Assembly: GCA_035591015.1 (NCBI GenBank)
Contig: JAXIUW010000007.1
Location: 62,001-126,000 of the forward strand
DNA: 64,000 nt
Direction of reading: 5' to 3'
Source: Cephalothrix simula
Taxonomy: Eukaryota; Nemertea; Palaeonemertea; Archinemertea; Cephalotrichidae
The translations under genes were made by a program, and so were the position numbers. Each line of letters opens with the position of its first letter. Position 1 is the first letter of the stretch. A model generated the notes under the pieces. It searched no databases, was not told where the DNA came from, and saw only the letters and a program-made list of their open reading frames with translations. This document shows positions 38,098 through 47,329 of the stretch, one piece after another.

Positions 38098-38898
38098 CTA
38101 GTAAACGCGCTGTTTCATGCGCTGTTCAAGATTCTTAGAGTGTCTTTGATATACTGTCTGCCAAAGTTCATTTTGAGTATTGGCGTTGTTAAGTAAGTCA
38201 TAGGCTTGCCTTAATTCGCCTTGCTCTTCATACATTCTAACCCGAAACAACAGGCTATGATATTCAGCTTCTGTGCCGGCAAACCGCTGGGCGATGCGCT
38301 TGAGTATTGCATGGGCTTCGTTGTAGCGTTGCTCAAGATAATAGCTCTGCGCCACATAATGCAGCACCTGGGAAACAAGCTCTGAATTAGGAAATTGCTC
38401 TAAAAACTCTAAAAATTCATTACGAGCACGATACAGGCGTTGTAGCTTAATATTTAATGTACCCAGCTTTAATTTGCTATGCTCCCAAAATGACTTAGCA
38501 TTAGGGTCTTTCAGCTGATAGTTATACATTTGAATGGCACGATAGGTAAGGCTGTTATCGTCTTCATAAAGTGTAGCCAAGTTATCACGACAAGCCGGAA
38601 CATAAGGGCTTGATGGATAACGGATTAGTAGTTGCTGATACAGCTGTTCTGCCTGCTGATTATTATCTAAAAAAAACTGCTGCAAACTCGCCCCTAAAAA
38701 AAGAGCTTTGTCTGCTTGCGGTGCGGTAGGATGAGTATGCGCCAGCGAGATTAAAATAGATGCAGCATTGGCATAGTCATTAGCACGCCAAAGCTGTTCT
38801 GCCTGCTGAAACATGCTTTTCGTAAGCGCTCTTTCAGATTGGCAGCCCGCCATCAGCAACGTTAAACACGCCATCAACGCTAGTAATGTTCTGTTCAT
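38098..38898 (-). CDS. BamD-like outer-membrane assembly lipoprotein
   Basis: The leader MNRTLLALMACLTLLMAGC has a lipobox ending at Cys19. The mature part is five or so TPR-like hairpins, including MFQQAEQLWRANDYANAASILISLAHTHPTAPQADKALFLGASLQQFF and AEQLYQQLLIRYPSSPYVPACRDNLATLY, which resemble BamD/YfiO. BamD anchors the BAM complex that inserts outer-membrane beta-barrels. The 266-residue length fits. The similarity is structural rather than strict, so a CpoB/YbgF-like lipoprotein remains possible. It is the first gene of an operon with parB and bactofilin. Confidence 0.72.
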   Translation of the reverse strand: MNRTLLALMACLTLLMAGCQSERALTKSMFQQAEQLWRANDYANAASILISLAHTHPTAPQADKALFLGASLQQFFLDNNQQAEQLYQQLLIRYPSSPYVPACRDNLATLYEDDNSLTYRAIQMYNYQLKDPNAKSFWEHSKLKLGTLNIKLQRLYRARNEFLEFLEQFPNSELVSQVLHYVAQSYYLEQRYNEAHAILKRIAQRFAGTEAEYHSLLFRVRMYEEQGELRQAYDLLNNANTQNELWQTVYQRHSKNLEQRMKQRVY

Positions 38899-39216
38899 AA
38901 CCTTAATAATCAGCTAGATAGCCACGAATGACATTCTGCGTGGTTCTGCTTAGCAGTTAGTAATCATAGCAGATATTAATTTTGCAGGCAGTACTCTGAC
39001 GCCGATTAGCGTATACTAAGCTGTCAAACCGTGTTGTTGAGCGGTTGCGCCGATGTATTAGTGTCGGTTAAAATCAAGGGCTGCCAAAGCGGGCATCTAA
39101 TGATATATTCATAGTACTTAAGGCTAAGGCTATTCGGTAGTGACTACTGCTGGTCATAAACTGCCTGTAAGCTGTTTGTTGGCGGTGTTCAGCAAGCCCT
39201 TTGTTTGTTTGTAGCC
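38899..39216. other. Divergent intergenic region
   Basis: This region of 318 bases lies between the divergent bamD-like and lipoprotein genes. It is mixed in composition, with short repeats around GTTGTTGAGCGGTTG, and contains no supported gene. It probably carries two divergent promoters. Confidence 0.5.
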
Positions 39217-39915
39217 ATGAGAAAATCAACAATTACAATGCAGTTAATATTGGCTATTTCGCTAGCAGCCTGCACCATAGCTCGTGATCGGCACTATCCG
39301 TCTAATATTTTTTCATCGGAAGCTATGGGAATAGAGGCTGCTCAGGATGCCGTAGCTGATGACCTAAAAACCGGAACATTGTACACCGATTTAGCACTGG
39401 TGCTAGAGGTGCATGCCCTCTATCAAAACTTAAGGCTGCGCAAGGCATTTGTGGCTAGTATTGCCGATGCCTATGGTTATTCTGAGCAGGCTGCCACAGA
39501 ATTGAGCGCAGAACAGTTTGCCGAATATAATCAACAGGTGGGCTTTATTGTGGTTGTTATTGGAGAAGGGAATAAGCAGCTTAAGCTACGCCAAGATCGT
39601 GGCGAGTGGACGGCTCTTTGGCGTGATGATGATGGTCAGTTGCAGTATCCGCTAAGCATTAGACGCCTCGGAAGCAATGATGACTATTACATGTTTTTAG
39701 AGCGTTATTTTCCCTATGATTTGCATTGGGGTGAGGTGTATGAAGTGGTTTTCCATAAGTTATCTAAAGAGGTTATCGGAGCAGAAATTGGTGATTTTCC
39801 GCCACAATTAATAGTTAGCGGCCTGTTGGGCAAAGTTGTTTTAGAGTGGGATGATGCTCAGCAGTTCTACGAAAAGTCAGAAGCTGGGGCGGAACAATCA
39901 ATTAATATCAATTAG
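39217..39915 (+). CDS. Lipoprotein of unknown function
   Basis: Using the ATG at 39217 (an upstream in-frame TTG would spoil the leader), the 232-residue product begins MRKSTITMQLILAISLAAC, with Cys19 as the lipidation site. The mature protein has a helical first half (LYTDLALVLEVHALYQNLRLRKAFVASIADAYGYSEQ) and a beta-rich second half (GFIVVVIGEGNKQLKLRQDRGEWTALWRDDDG). No known family is recognised. It lies alone before the CfpA-like gene and is separated from it by 373 non-coding bases. Confidence 0.65.
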   Translation: MRKSTITMQLILAISLAACTIARDRHYPSNIFSSEAMGIEAAQDAVADDLKTGTLYTDLALVLEVHALYQNLRLRKAFVASIADAYGYSEQAATELSAEQFAEYNQQVGFIVVVIGEGNKQLKLRQDRGEWTALWRDDDGQLQYPLSIRRLGSNDDYYMFLERYFPYDLHWGEVYEVVFHKLSKEVIGAEIGDFPPQLIVSGLLGKVVLEWDDAQQFYEKSEAGAEQSININ

Positions 39916-40288
39916 TGCTTTGGCAACATTTATATTAAATAAATGCGGTATTTTTTAGAAAAGTATTGCCAAAGGTCAGCATATGGGCTAGGCTTGGCTC
40001 TATAGGCGTTATTGTCTTGCCATATATATGGTTGATTGCATAGTTAAATTGTTCAATTGTATGATTAAATTGCATGATTGAGTTGTAATTAAATTGTGTA
40101 GTATTGTGTAGTTAAGTATGGTCAAGTGCCTCAGATTTTGTAAACCGAATACTTTTGTTTACCCTAAATATAAGGGGTAAAGTAATCTTTGTAGGGCAGA
40201 AGTTGGTTTAAGTTTATTGGGTTAGAGCTAAACGGGTCTAATAGATCTAAAAATAGTTCTGTATAAAAATAAAGGAGTAATAAAAAAA
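39916..40288. other. Leader region of the cfpA-like gene with a degenerate repeat
   Basis: This region contains no gene. Between about 40030 and 40130 there is a degenerate array of 11-13-base units built on ATTAAATTGnATGATT-like motifs. The last 30 bases include GTATAAAAAT and an AAAGGAG ribosome site ending about 11 bases before the ATG. The promoter of the filament-like gene should be here. Confidence 0.6.
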
Positions 40289-42133
40289 ATGGCAAGAGAT
40301 AGCATGAATAGAGGGCCAAACTTGTTTCACCCTGAAAAGCCAAGTGCAGTAGGCTCAAGAAACAGCCTTAATCGCGATGGCAGAAACGAGTATGAAGAGT
40401 CTAAGCTAATAGTTGATGAAGAGGTTGACAAGGTTGTTAATCATATTCATGCCAAGCTGCCACCAGAGGTGTTAGAGAAGATTGATGTGATGGGCAGCAT
40501 AAAATCTAAGTTGCACAATTACTACAATCAAAGCTATCAGAACATGTACAACCGCTACTTGGTTACCATGGAAGATGAGCTTAGTAAGAAGGTTCGTGAC
40601 TTAGTTGACAAAGAAGAATACAAAACGCTTCATCGCTATACCCCTCGTGAAGTGGCTGAATTGCTCGACAAGATTGGCGGTATGGATAAATTTAATACCG
40701 GTGAAATTGAAAAGTCGGTAGTAAATATCTATGGCCACTTGCAAGGTCATATTCAGCGTGGATTCTATGAGTTAGAGAACGAAACCAATGCTCTGTTGCG
40801 CCAAAAGCAAGACGTGGGTGCTTTTGTACGTGGTGAAAACTCTTATGCTATTGCTAAGTGTTCATTCAAGAATAACTTCTTTAAGCCTAAAACGGTGATG
40901 GACGTAAAACTGGCCATTAACGTTTTAGATAGTGAGCTGATTAGTAGGGTCTACCATTATGAGATACCTACTGAAACAATTATCAAAGATGTTATTAGCA
41001 AGCATATTCATGAACTAGTTGAACGTGAAGTGAAAGAGCTAAACTCAGCTTTGATTGATGAAGGTAAAGAAGAACTTACCGAGTCAGAGATAATGTTTGA
41101 AAAAATGAAGGCTCTTGAAGACTATGTTGATGACGAGCCAGAAAATGAGCAAGCTCGCCGCTATCAGTTTGTGGCCAAACGCTTTATGGATAAAATTGAA
41201 GGCTTGCAAGCCGAGATTGATCCTGGTGACTATGACCCGCTTAATATTCGTGAAAATATTCAGCGGATTATTGAAAGCGAAAACTTCCGTAATCGTGGTT
41301 TTAATACTATTGTTAATTCAATAACCTCTATCTTAGACACCTCTAAGATGGGTTACCAGCATGTTGAAAACTTTAAGAATGCTCGTGAAGCCGTGATTCG
41401 TGAGTATGAAGACACCGATATTAACGGCTTGCCTGATGAGCGTTATACCATTCGTGTTACCTACTATGATGACTTGCAGATTAACGCCATGCGTAATGCG
41501 TATGATATTCAGTTCAGCGAGCTACTTACTGAAATAATGAAGGTGGTTGATGTTGCCAATGTTCTTTATGAAGACATGAAGGCTTCCACTGGCACGCAAG
41601 ACTATGAAGACATTGCTGAAAGCTACTTGGCACCTAAAAAGCCTCGTGGTTGGTTTTTCTCACGTAATGAAGAAGAACCTGCTCCCAAAGAGCCTAAGTT
41701 GTGGAATGAATTAACCTTCATCCCGCCGGCAGAAGGAGATAATGAAAAGTCTAGCCGAACTAACATTCATCTAACTGAAGAGTTTCGCAATCGTATGGGT
41801 GATGTAAGAGAAAAACTAACAAAGATTTTCAAAAATGAGCACCCAGTTGAACGCTCTATTGTTGAAAACAGATTGCGTTTTCTTGAAGAGAAGTTTGAAG
41901 AGTTTGATGCAATGGTTAATCCGTATCACATATTGCCGGGCATCTTGCTAGATATCAATATTACTTCTATCAAGCGCAAGAAGACCACCATGGCTACTAT
42001 GGCTAACGTATTGAATGAGTTCTTGTATACTATATCTAAGGGCTTCCATGATACAGCCTTTGCCGATTTCTCAAGGCGTCGTTCAACGGTTAGAGAGGAT
42101 ATAACCCAAACCTTTGAAAGCATCACCGAGTAG
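40289..42133 (+). CDS. cfpA: Cytoplasmic filament protein A (CfpA)-like protein
   Basis: This 614-residue soluble, highly charged, mainly helical protein has no signal peptide or membrane segment. Segments such as EEVDKVVNHIHAKLPPEV, KFNTGEIEKSVVNIYGHLQG and QDVGAFVRGENSYAIAKCSFKNN match my recollection of the spirochete CfpA family. These proteins build the cytoplasmic ribbon filaments that run beneath the periplasmic flagella and affect cell division. This is memory-based and not a search result. The gene has a GGAG eleven bases before the ATG, stands alone, and has even codon use. CfpA is largely a spirochete marker, which drives the taxonomic inference for the window. Confidence 0.78.
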   Translation: MARDSMNRGPNLFHPEKPSAVGSRNSLNRDGRNEYEESKLIVDEEVDKVVNHIHAKLPPEVLEKIDVMGSIKSKLHNYYNQSYQNMYNRYLVTMEDELSKKVRDLVDKEEYKTLHRYTPREVAELLDKIGGMDKFNTGEIEKSVVNIYGHLQGHIQRGFYELENETNALLRQKQDVGAFVRGENSYAIAKCSFKNNFFKPKTVMDVKLAINVLDSELISRVYHYEIPTETIIKDVISKHIHELVEREVKELNSALIDEGKEELTESEIMFEKMKALEDYVDDEPENEQARRYQFVAKRFMDKIEGLQAEIDPGDYDPLNIRENIQRIIESENFRNRGFNTIVNSITSILDTSKMGYQHVENFKNAREAVIREYEDTDINGLPDERYTIRVTYYDDLQINAMRNAYDIQFSELLTEIMKVVDVANVLYEDMKASTGTQDYEDIAESYLAPKKPRGWFFSRNEEEPAPKEPKLWNELTFIPPAEGDNEKSSRTNIHLTEEFRNRMGDVREKLTKIFKNEHPVERSIVENRLRFLEEKFEEFDAMVNPYHILPGILLDINITSIKRKKTTMATMANVLNEFLYTISKGFHDTAFADFSRRRSTVREDITQTFESITE

Positions 42134-42316
42134 AAGGTTGAGACAGTGGTCGCTGATTAGCCGGTGGCCTTAGCGACCATTGGATAATAGGGTTGTATAA
42201 GCAGGCGGTGTTTGCCAAAGCTATGCTCTACGGCGTTAAGCCATGAAGTTCAGGCATTGCATAGTGCTGTAAAGATTGACTGACTACCTTTATGAATTTG
42301 CTAACTGCCGTTAGCG

Positions 42317-42814
42317 TTAGGGCTTAGGGTTGAGGTAGCGACTGATGGTGTTTTGAGTATAACCGGTTATCAGTGCTATCTCACTTTTGGTAATGCCACG
42401 CTTTGCCATGCCCATAACAACTTCTTCGGCACTGGGTTCAAGCGGTTCAGAAGTAGTTTTAGGGATTTCTAGTTTAGGCATTGGTGCTGAATGAGGCTGT
42501 AGATGTGGCTGCTCAGCTATATAATGTGATGGTTGCTTAGATTGGTTATGGACTATACCCAGAATGGCTAGTGCTGCTATGGTAAGCAATTTGCTGTTGC
42601 AAAGCTGAGCATATATATCAGAGTGGTTGGTGTTTTTTATAGAATGACTGCTTAGAGTGCCAACTTCTTCGCTGAGCAGTAGCGCAAAACTTTTAAGGCT
42701 TTTATCATCTATTGTTGCAGATATTTTTTGCGAGACTTGTTCTATTTCTTTGAAGAACTTATTAGACAGTTGATTGTCGTACCAGCATTCCTTCCAGTTC
42801 TGATTTTTATTCAT
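42317..42814 (-). CDS. Hypothetical protein with C-terminal helix-turn-helix
   Basis: The 165-residue protein has a helical N-terminal half, a Pro/His/Glu-rich linker (QPHLQPHSAPMPKLEIPKTTSEPLEPSAEE) and a C-terminal segment MAKRGITKSEIALITGYTQNTISRYL. That segment reads like a helix-turn-helix of the resolvase/Xre type. A short hydrophobic stretch (LLTIAALAILGIV, about residues 75-87) may be a buried helix or a membrane segment. I cannot name a family. It is divergent from trpF, with 35 bases between the starts. Confidence 0.55.
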   Translation of the reverse strand: MNKNQNWKECWYDNQLSNKFFKEIEQVSQKISATIDDKSLKSFALLLSEEVGTLSSHSIKNTNHSDIYAQLCNSKLLTIAALAILGIVHNQSKQPSHYIAEQPHLQPHSAPMPKLEIPKTTSEPLEPSAEEVVMGMAKRGITKSEIALITGYTQNTISRYLNPKP

Positions 42815-42849
42815 ATTGAGCCTTAGACTTATTTAGTTAATCAAACCCT

Positions 42850-43491
42850 ATGTGTTCTGGCAGTGATGCAAAGAGTGGGCAATTTTGGTATTCTGACTTA
42901 AAACGTCCTATTGTTAAAATCTGTGGCCTGCGCAAAGCAGAGCATGCGATGCTTGCTGAGAGTTGTGGAGCAGATTTATTAGGTTTTATTTTTGTAGAAC
43001 GCAGCCGAAGTTATATTACGCCCGATGCGGCCGGTCGGATTACTGCCAAAGTTAAAGCCCCCACGGTTGGTGTCTTTGAAAATCAATCTCTTGATTATAT
43101 TCAGTTGGTTATCAAAGAAGCTCAGATTGATATTGTGCAGCTTCATGGCGATGAGCCGTCAGAGTGGTCAGAAAAGCACATTGGGCGACCCGTAATTAAG
43201 CGTTTTCGCCCTGCAGAAATACATACGATAGATATTTCCCAAGGTTATTTACCGTTAATAGACCCCGGTGGTGGCGATGGGAAAATTTTTGATTGGAACA
43301 GCATTAAAGATTCAAATAAGCCATATCTCTTGGCCGGCGGCATTAATATAGAAAATATAGCTAATGCAGAAGAAACTCTAAAGCCTTTGGGCTATGACAT
43401 CAGTAGTGGCGTTGAAGGTGAGCAACGTGGTTTTAAGTCTGAAGCTAAAATAGAGGCACTTTTTGATAAGCTACGAGCAATATCAGTATAA
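42850..43491 (+). CDS. trpF: Phosphoribosylanthranilate isomerase TrpF
   Basis: TrpF converts PRA to CdRP in tryptophan synthesis. The beta/alpha barrel motifs are IVKICGLRKAEHA (catalytic Cys), GADLLGFIFVERSRSYITP, VQLHGDE, IDPGGGDGKIFDW (catalytic Asp) and YLLAGGINIENI with DISSGVEGEQRGFK. The 213 residues include a non-conserved 18-residue N-terminal leader (MCSGSDAKSGQFWYSDLK), and no alternative start is evident. It precedes folP by 44 bases, an unusual pairing. trpA is 16 kb away. Confidence 0.95.
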   Translation: MCSGSDAKSGQFWYSDLKRPIVKICGLRKAEHAMLAESCGADLLGFIFVERSRSYITPDAAGRITAKVKAPTVGVFENQSLDYIQLVIKEAQIDIVQLHGDEPSEWSEKHIGRPVIKRFRPAEIHTIDISQGYLPLIDPGGGDGKIFDWNSIKDSNKPYLLAGGINIENIANAEETLKPLGYDISSGVEGEQRGFKSEAKIEALFDKLRAISV

Positions 43492-43535
43492 ATTGCTGTA
43501 ATATAGCTGGTTATTAAAGACACGATGGTATAGCT

Positions 43536-44327
43536 ATGCAGTCCGAAGATTTTGACGTAAAGATTATGGGCGTGCTTAATCGGACGCCTGATTCTTTCTC
43601 GGATGGCGGTAGATACATGCCTCTCTATAAGGCTGTAGAGCATTCTTTGCGCCTTGAAAAGCAGGGTGCCGATTATCTTGATATTGGTGGAGCATCATCG
43701 CACCATAAGGCAGCCAAGATATCTCAAGAAGAAGAAATAAGCCGTGTTCTAGATCTAGTAACTGCCCTAGAGGGTAAAATAAGTATTCCGCTGTCAATTG
43801 ATACTAGTCATCACAAATTAATAGAGCATTGCGCTGACAAAATAGACGTTATCAACGATATAAGCGGAGCAACTAATCATAAAATGGCTGATTTAGCTGC
43901 TGAATATAACTTGGCACTAACTATAACCTACAATAACAATAACATAGACCAATCAGATTTTTCTCTGGATAACATGGAAAGCTTTTTTGAAAGCCAGCTT
44001 CAGTGGGCTAGTAATCGTGGAGTGAAGCGTCTTATGCTTGATCCGGGCTACGGCTTTGGCAAGAGTGTTCCAGAGAACATTTTAGTAATCAAAAACATAC
44101 CGCGAATCAAGGCTTTTGGTTACCCGGTGATGAGCTGCTTGTCGCGTAAACGCTCATTATCAAAAATCAGCGGTAATGATTCGCCTGCTAGCGATAGGTT
44201 GGCTGAAACCCTAGCCGCTACTATTTACAGTGTAGAGCAGGGTGCCAATATTTTGCGGGTTCATGATGTAGACAAGATTAACTATGCGCTTAGGGTGTGG
44301 GGAGTATTCAAGGGTTATAGCGGCTGA
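43536..44327 (+). CDS. folP: Dihydropteroate synthase-like protein (divergent FolP)
   Basis: DHPS joins pABA to the pterin diphosphate in folate synthesis. Conserved features are IMGVLNRTPDSFSDGG (Asn15), SIDTSH (Asp89), INDISG (Asn107/Asp108), LDPGYGFGK, SRKRSLS (Lys205) and RVHDV (Arg241, His243). Two signatures are altered. The loop usually reading DIGGESTRPG is DIGGASSHHKAA (50-60), and the LMHMRG-type strand is ALTITYNNNN (127-136). These loops contact pABA and close the active site. The protein may be a DHPS with changed loops or a paralogue with another substrate. The 3' end overlaps the convergent GT9 gene by 20 bases. Confidence 0.8.
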   Translation: MQSEDFDVKIMGVLNRTPDSFSDGGRYMPLYKAVEHSLRLEKQGADYLDIGGASSHHKAAKISQEEEISRVLDLVTALEGKISIPLSIDTSHHKLIEHCADKIDVINDISGATNHKMADLAAEYNLALTITYNNNNIDQSDFSLDNMESFFESQLQWASNRGVKRLMLDPGYGFGKSVPENILVIKNIPRIKAFGYPVMSCLSRKRSLSKISGNDSPASDRLAETLAATIYSVEQGANILRVHDVDKINYALRVWGVFKGYSG

Positions 44328-45501
44328 TACGCTGTAGTTGTTGTTTGATGGCCTGCATAACTTCTAGAGGCTCAATATAGCGCAGGCACGAATAGTGAGG
44401 ACAATGCCGTGGTGAGCATTTGCCGCACTGATAATCTAACTTAGGGAAGAGAATATAGTCATCAATGTTTGGCTGATCGGCTTGGGGCAAGGGCTTCCAT
44501 TTCTGAAATGGATAGCGGAAGTTAAGTTGATTGATGCCTACATGCGGTGTCTCAACTAATGAGGCCAGATGCAGTGGCCCGGAGCTATTACCCACAAACA
44601 GACTAGCTTTTTTAATGAGTACGCATAACTCAGCAATGCTCATTGAAAATTCGGTGCGGAGGTGCGAGTTGTGTAGCAATTCATGGTAGGCTTCACGTAT
44701 GGTAGATTCTTCATTTTTTACGCCAATTAGTATTACTCTGTGGCCTTCATTCAATAATTGTTTGGTTAGTTCTACAAAATTTTGGACTGGCCAGCTTAGA
44801 CCGGTATCGTTAGACTTGAGAGGTTGGACGGCTATATAAGCATAACCAGAGCTTAGCCAGTCTTGAATAATTACTGGTGGAGATATGCCGTCTAGATTAA
44901 TCCGTGGTTTAACATAGGTGCTATTTAATCCCAGCCATTGTAGTGTGCCCAACACACGATCGTACTCATTAATATCGGTATTTATTGAGCGCGCTTGCCC
45001 TGGCACTCGCCAGGACCAAATTAAACCTCTTAATTCTTTGTAATGGCCAATAACACGGGGTATTTTGGCCGCTTTGATTAACGAATTTACACGCTTTTGG
45101 GTAACAAAAGTTATTGCCGCATCAAAGTTATGCGACTTTATTTCAGCCAATAGTCGTCGGTAGGCGTGGTACCACTTAATCAATTTCCTTAATATTTGAG
45201 GCAGCCTAATAAGGTGGCGTGGTAGTATAATTGTCTGGCGCAACAAAATATCTGGATCAATAATTATAGTGTTTGCATAGTTAGTTAGATTAAAAATATC
45301 CCCAATGACATCCGAGGTTAAAACATAAACTTCTATATCAGGGCGTTGCTGTTTAAGCGATGCTAATGTTGGCAAACTAAGCACACCATCACCAAGCGCA
45401 TCACAGCGCACAATCAATAATTTTTTAATTGCTTCGCTTTCGGGTGCAGTAATTGGTGCAGGATAGATTATTTGTTGCTTCAAGCGCTCTAAGATACGCA
45501 T
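44308..45501 (-). CDS. GT9 (heptosyltransferase-like) glycosyltransferase 1
   Basis: This is the most distal of five paralogues. GT9 enzymes transfer heptose or related sugars from ADP-heptose to LPS core acceptors. The N-terminal Rossmann start is KKLLIVRCDALGDGVLSLPTLASL, and the C-terminal donor-binding loop is FVGNSSGPLHLASLVETPHVGINQ. All copies share a Cys-rich tail, here CGKCSPRHCPHYSCLRYIEPLEVMQAIKQQ. The length is 397 residues. The ADP-heptose specificity is a family inference. The stop overlaps the convergent folP. Confidence 0.85.
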   Translation of the reverse strand: MRILERLKQQIIYPAPITAPESEAIKKLLIVRCDALGDGVLSLPTLASLKQQRPDIEVYVLTSDVIGDIFNLTNYANTIIIDPDILLRQTIILPRHLIRLPQILRKLIKWYHAYRRLLAEIKSHNFDAAITFVTQKRVNSLIKAAKIPRVIGHYKELRGLIWSWRVPGQARSINTDINEYDRVLGTLQWLGLNSTYVKPRINLDGISPPVIIQDWLSSGYAYIAVQPLKSNDTGLSWPVQNFVELTKQLLNEGHRVILIGVKNEESTIREAYHELLHNSHLRTEFSMSIAELCVLIKKASLFVGNSSGPLHLASLVETPHVGINQLNFRYPFQKWKPLPQADQPNIDDYILFPKLDYQCGKCSPRHCPHYSCLRYIEPLEVMQAIKQQLQRISRYNP

Positions 45502-45822
45502 AAAATTAATCTAAGGTTTATATTGATGGTCTCCACGTAAATCAGAAAACCACAGACTAGCTTTGGTTGGTTATCGTAGAGACAGAGTAGGAAGATTATC
45601 AATAAGAGGCCACGCTCAATACATATCTTTATATGAGCTAGAACCACTCCGTGCCGATGCTACATCAATTTGCCCAACACATCAATATCAAGAGCTTCTG
45701 TTCTAATCAGGTATGACAATTAACGTTTATAGCAAGCCTAGATAGAATTTATTAGTGGTGGATAAAGAATTTTCTGTCAGTACTGAAACCATGTAGAGCA
45801 GATTATTTGAATGATATATAGG
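45502..45822. repeat. Repeated spacer 1 of the GT9 array
   Basis: This 321-base spacer is strongly similar to the spacer at 48521-48843 and less so to the one at 47014-47329. Shared blocks include GACTAGCTTTGGTTGGTTAT and GTGCCGATGCTACATCAATT. The latter block resembles, on the minus strand, the end of the fifth GT9 gene (codons for KIDVVSV). No gene is present, although the spacer should carry signals for the downstream paralogue. Confidence 0.75.
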
Positions 45823-47013
45823 CTAGCCCAAGCTTGTCTTGCGCTGTAGTTGTTGTTTGATAGTCTGCATTACTTCTAGAGGTTCAATATAGCGCAGGCA
45901 CGAATAGTGCGGGCAAGCCTCCTGTGAACACTCGCCGCACTGGTAATCTAACTTAGGAAAGAGAACATAGTCATCAACGTTCGGCTGATCGGCTTGGGGC
46001 AAGGGCTTCCATCTATGGAATGGGTAACGGAAGTTAAGTTGGTTAATGCCCACATGTGGTGTATCAACCAATGATGCCAGATGAAGTGGTCCAGAGCTAT
46101 TGCCCACAAACAGGCTAGCCTTGTTAATAAGCACGCAGAGCTCAGACATGCTCATTGAAAATTCGGCTCGCAGGTGCGAGTGGTGTAGCAATTTTTGGTA
46201 GGCTTCGCGCACGAATGCTTCTTCATTTTTTGTTCCAATCAGGACTATCCTCCAGCCCTCATTCAATAATTGCTTGGTTATTTCTATAAAATTTTGGATT
46301 GGCCAGCTCAAACCGCTAGGTTTAGACTTGAGGGGTTGCATGGCTATGTAAGCATAATCGGAGCTTAGCCAGTCCTGAATAATTGCTGGCGGAGATATGC
46401 CATCTAGGTTAATGTGCGGTTTAACATAGGTGTTTTTTAGTCCAAGCCATTGTAATGAGCCCAGAGTACGATCGTACTCATTCATATCATACATGGTTGG
46501 ATAGAGCGGATCAGGAATTTGCCAGTGCCAAATCAGGCCACCTAGCGCATAATAATTACCGAGTATATGTGGTATTTTTGCAGCTTTGAGCAACTTTACA
46601 ATGGGCTTTCGCGAAGCCATACCCAATGCTGCATCAAAGTTATATGGTTTTATTTCAGCTAAAAACGCATAATATACGCGGTACCAATTAGCCAGGTTTT
46701 TAAATCTATTTGGCTGCTTAATAAGGTAGCGCGGAAGCAGGCGGTACTCGCGCAGAAAATTTTTAGGCAGAATAATTATGTTATCTACGTAGTTGGTAAG
46801 TTCTAGAATACCTCTAGCCATATCCGAAGTTAGAATATGAACTTCTATATCGGGGCGTTGCTCTCTGAGTGATGCTAATCCCGGCAAGGTCAGTACAATA
46901 TCGCCAAGCCCATCGCCACGCACAACCAACAACTTCTTGATTGCTCTGCTTTCGGCTGCTGTAATCGGCTCAGGGTATATCAGTTCGTACCGTGAGCGCT
47001 TAAAGAGAGGCAT
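45823..47013 (-). CDS. GT9 (heptosyltransferase-like) glycosyltransferase 2
   Basis: This 396-residue paralogue starts MPLFKRSRYELIYPEPITAAESRAIKKLLVVRGDGLGDIVLTLP. The C-terminal half from TEFSMS/AEFSMS to the end is almost the same as in copies 1, 3 and 4. The N-terminal acceptor half differs, for instance LGMASRKPIVKLLKAAKIPHILGNYYALGGLIWHWQIP. This division suggests a common donor and different acceptors. The Cys cluster here is CGECSQEACPHYSC. It is flanked by repeated spacers on both sides. Confidence 0.85.
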   Translation of the reverse strand: MPLFKRSRYELIYPEPITAAESRAIKKLLVVRGDGLGDIVLTLPGLASLREQRPDIEVHILTSDMARGILELTNYVDNIIILPKNFLREYRLLPRYLIKQPNRFKNLANWYRVYYAFLAEIKPYNFDAALGMASRKPIVKLLKAAKIPHILGNYYALGGLIWHWQIPDPLYPTMYDMNEYDRTLGSLQWLGLKNTYVKPHINLDGISPPAIIQDWLSSDYAYIAMQPLKSKPSGLSWPIQNFIEITKQLLNEGWRIVLIGTKNEEAFVREAYQKLLHHSHLRAEFSMSMSELCVLINKASLFVGNSSGPLHLASLVDTPHVGINQLNFRYPFHRWKPLPQADQPNVDDYVLFPKLDYQCGECSQEACPHYSCLRYIEPLEVMQTIKQQLQRKTSLG

Positions 47014-47329
47014 AAAATTAATCTACGGTTTATATTGATGTTCTTCATTTAAATTAGAAGAACCAAAGGCTAGGTTTAGTTAACCGTAAAGACAGAGTAG
47101 GCAAAAACAAGAGCTCCAAATCCAGTATTTTTTTAAGAGCTATAATCAGTCAGTGCCGATGCTACATCAATTTGCCCAACACATCAATATCAAGCGAACT
47201 TTTACATTAAACAAATATAACAATTAATAATTACAGCAATCGTAGATAGAATTTATTTATTAATGGGCGGTAAAGGATTTTTGCCAGTATCACACTATGA
47301 GGGTGGCTCATCCGAATAATATATAGAGA
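47014..47329. repeat. Repeated spacer 2 of the GT9 array
   Basis: This 316-base copy is the most diverged of the three spacers but keeps the GTGCCGATGCTACATCAATT and AACACATCAATATCAAG blocks. Its last 30 bases next to copy 3 (GGTGGCTCATCCGAATAATA and onward) are identical to those at the corresponding end of spacer 3. Confidence 0.7.
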
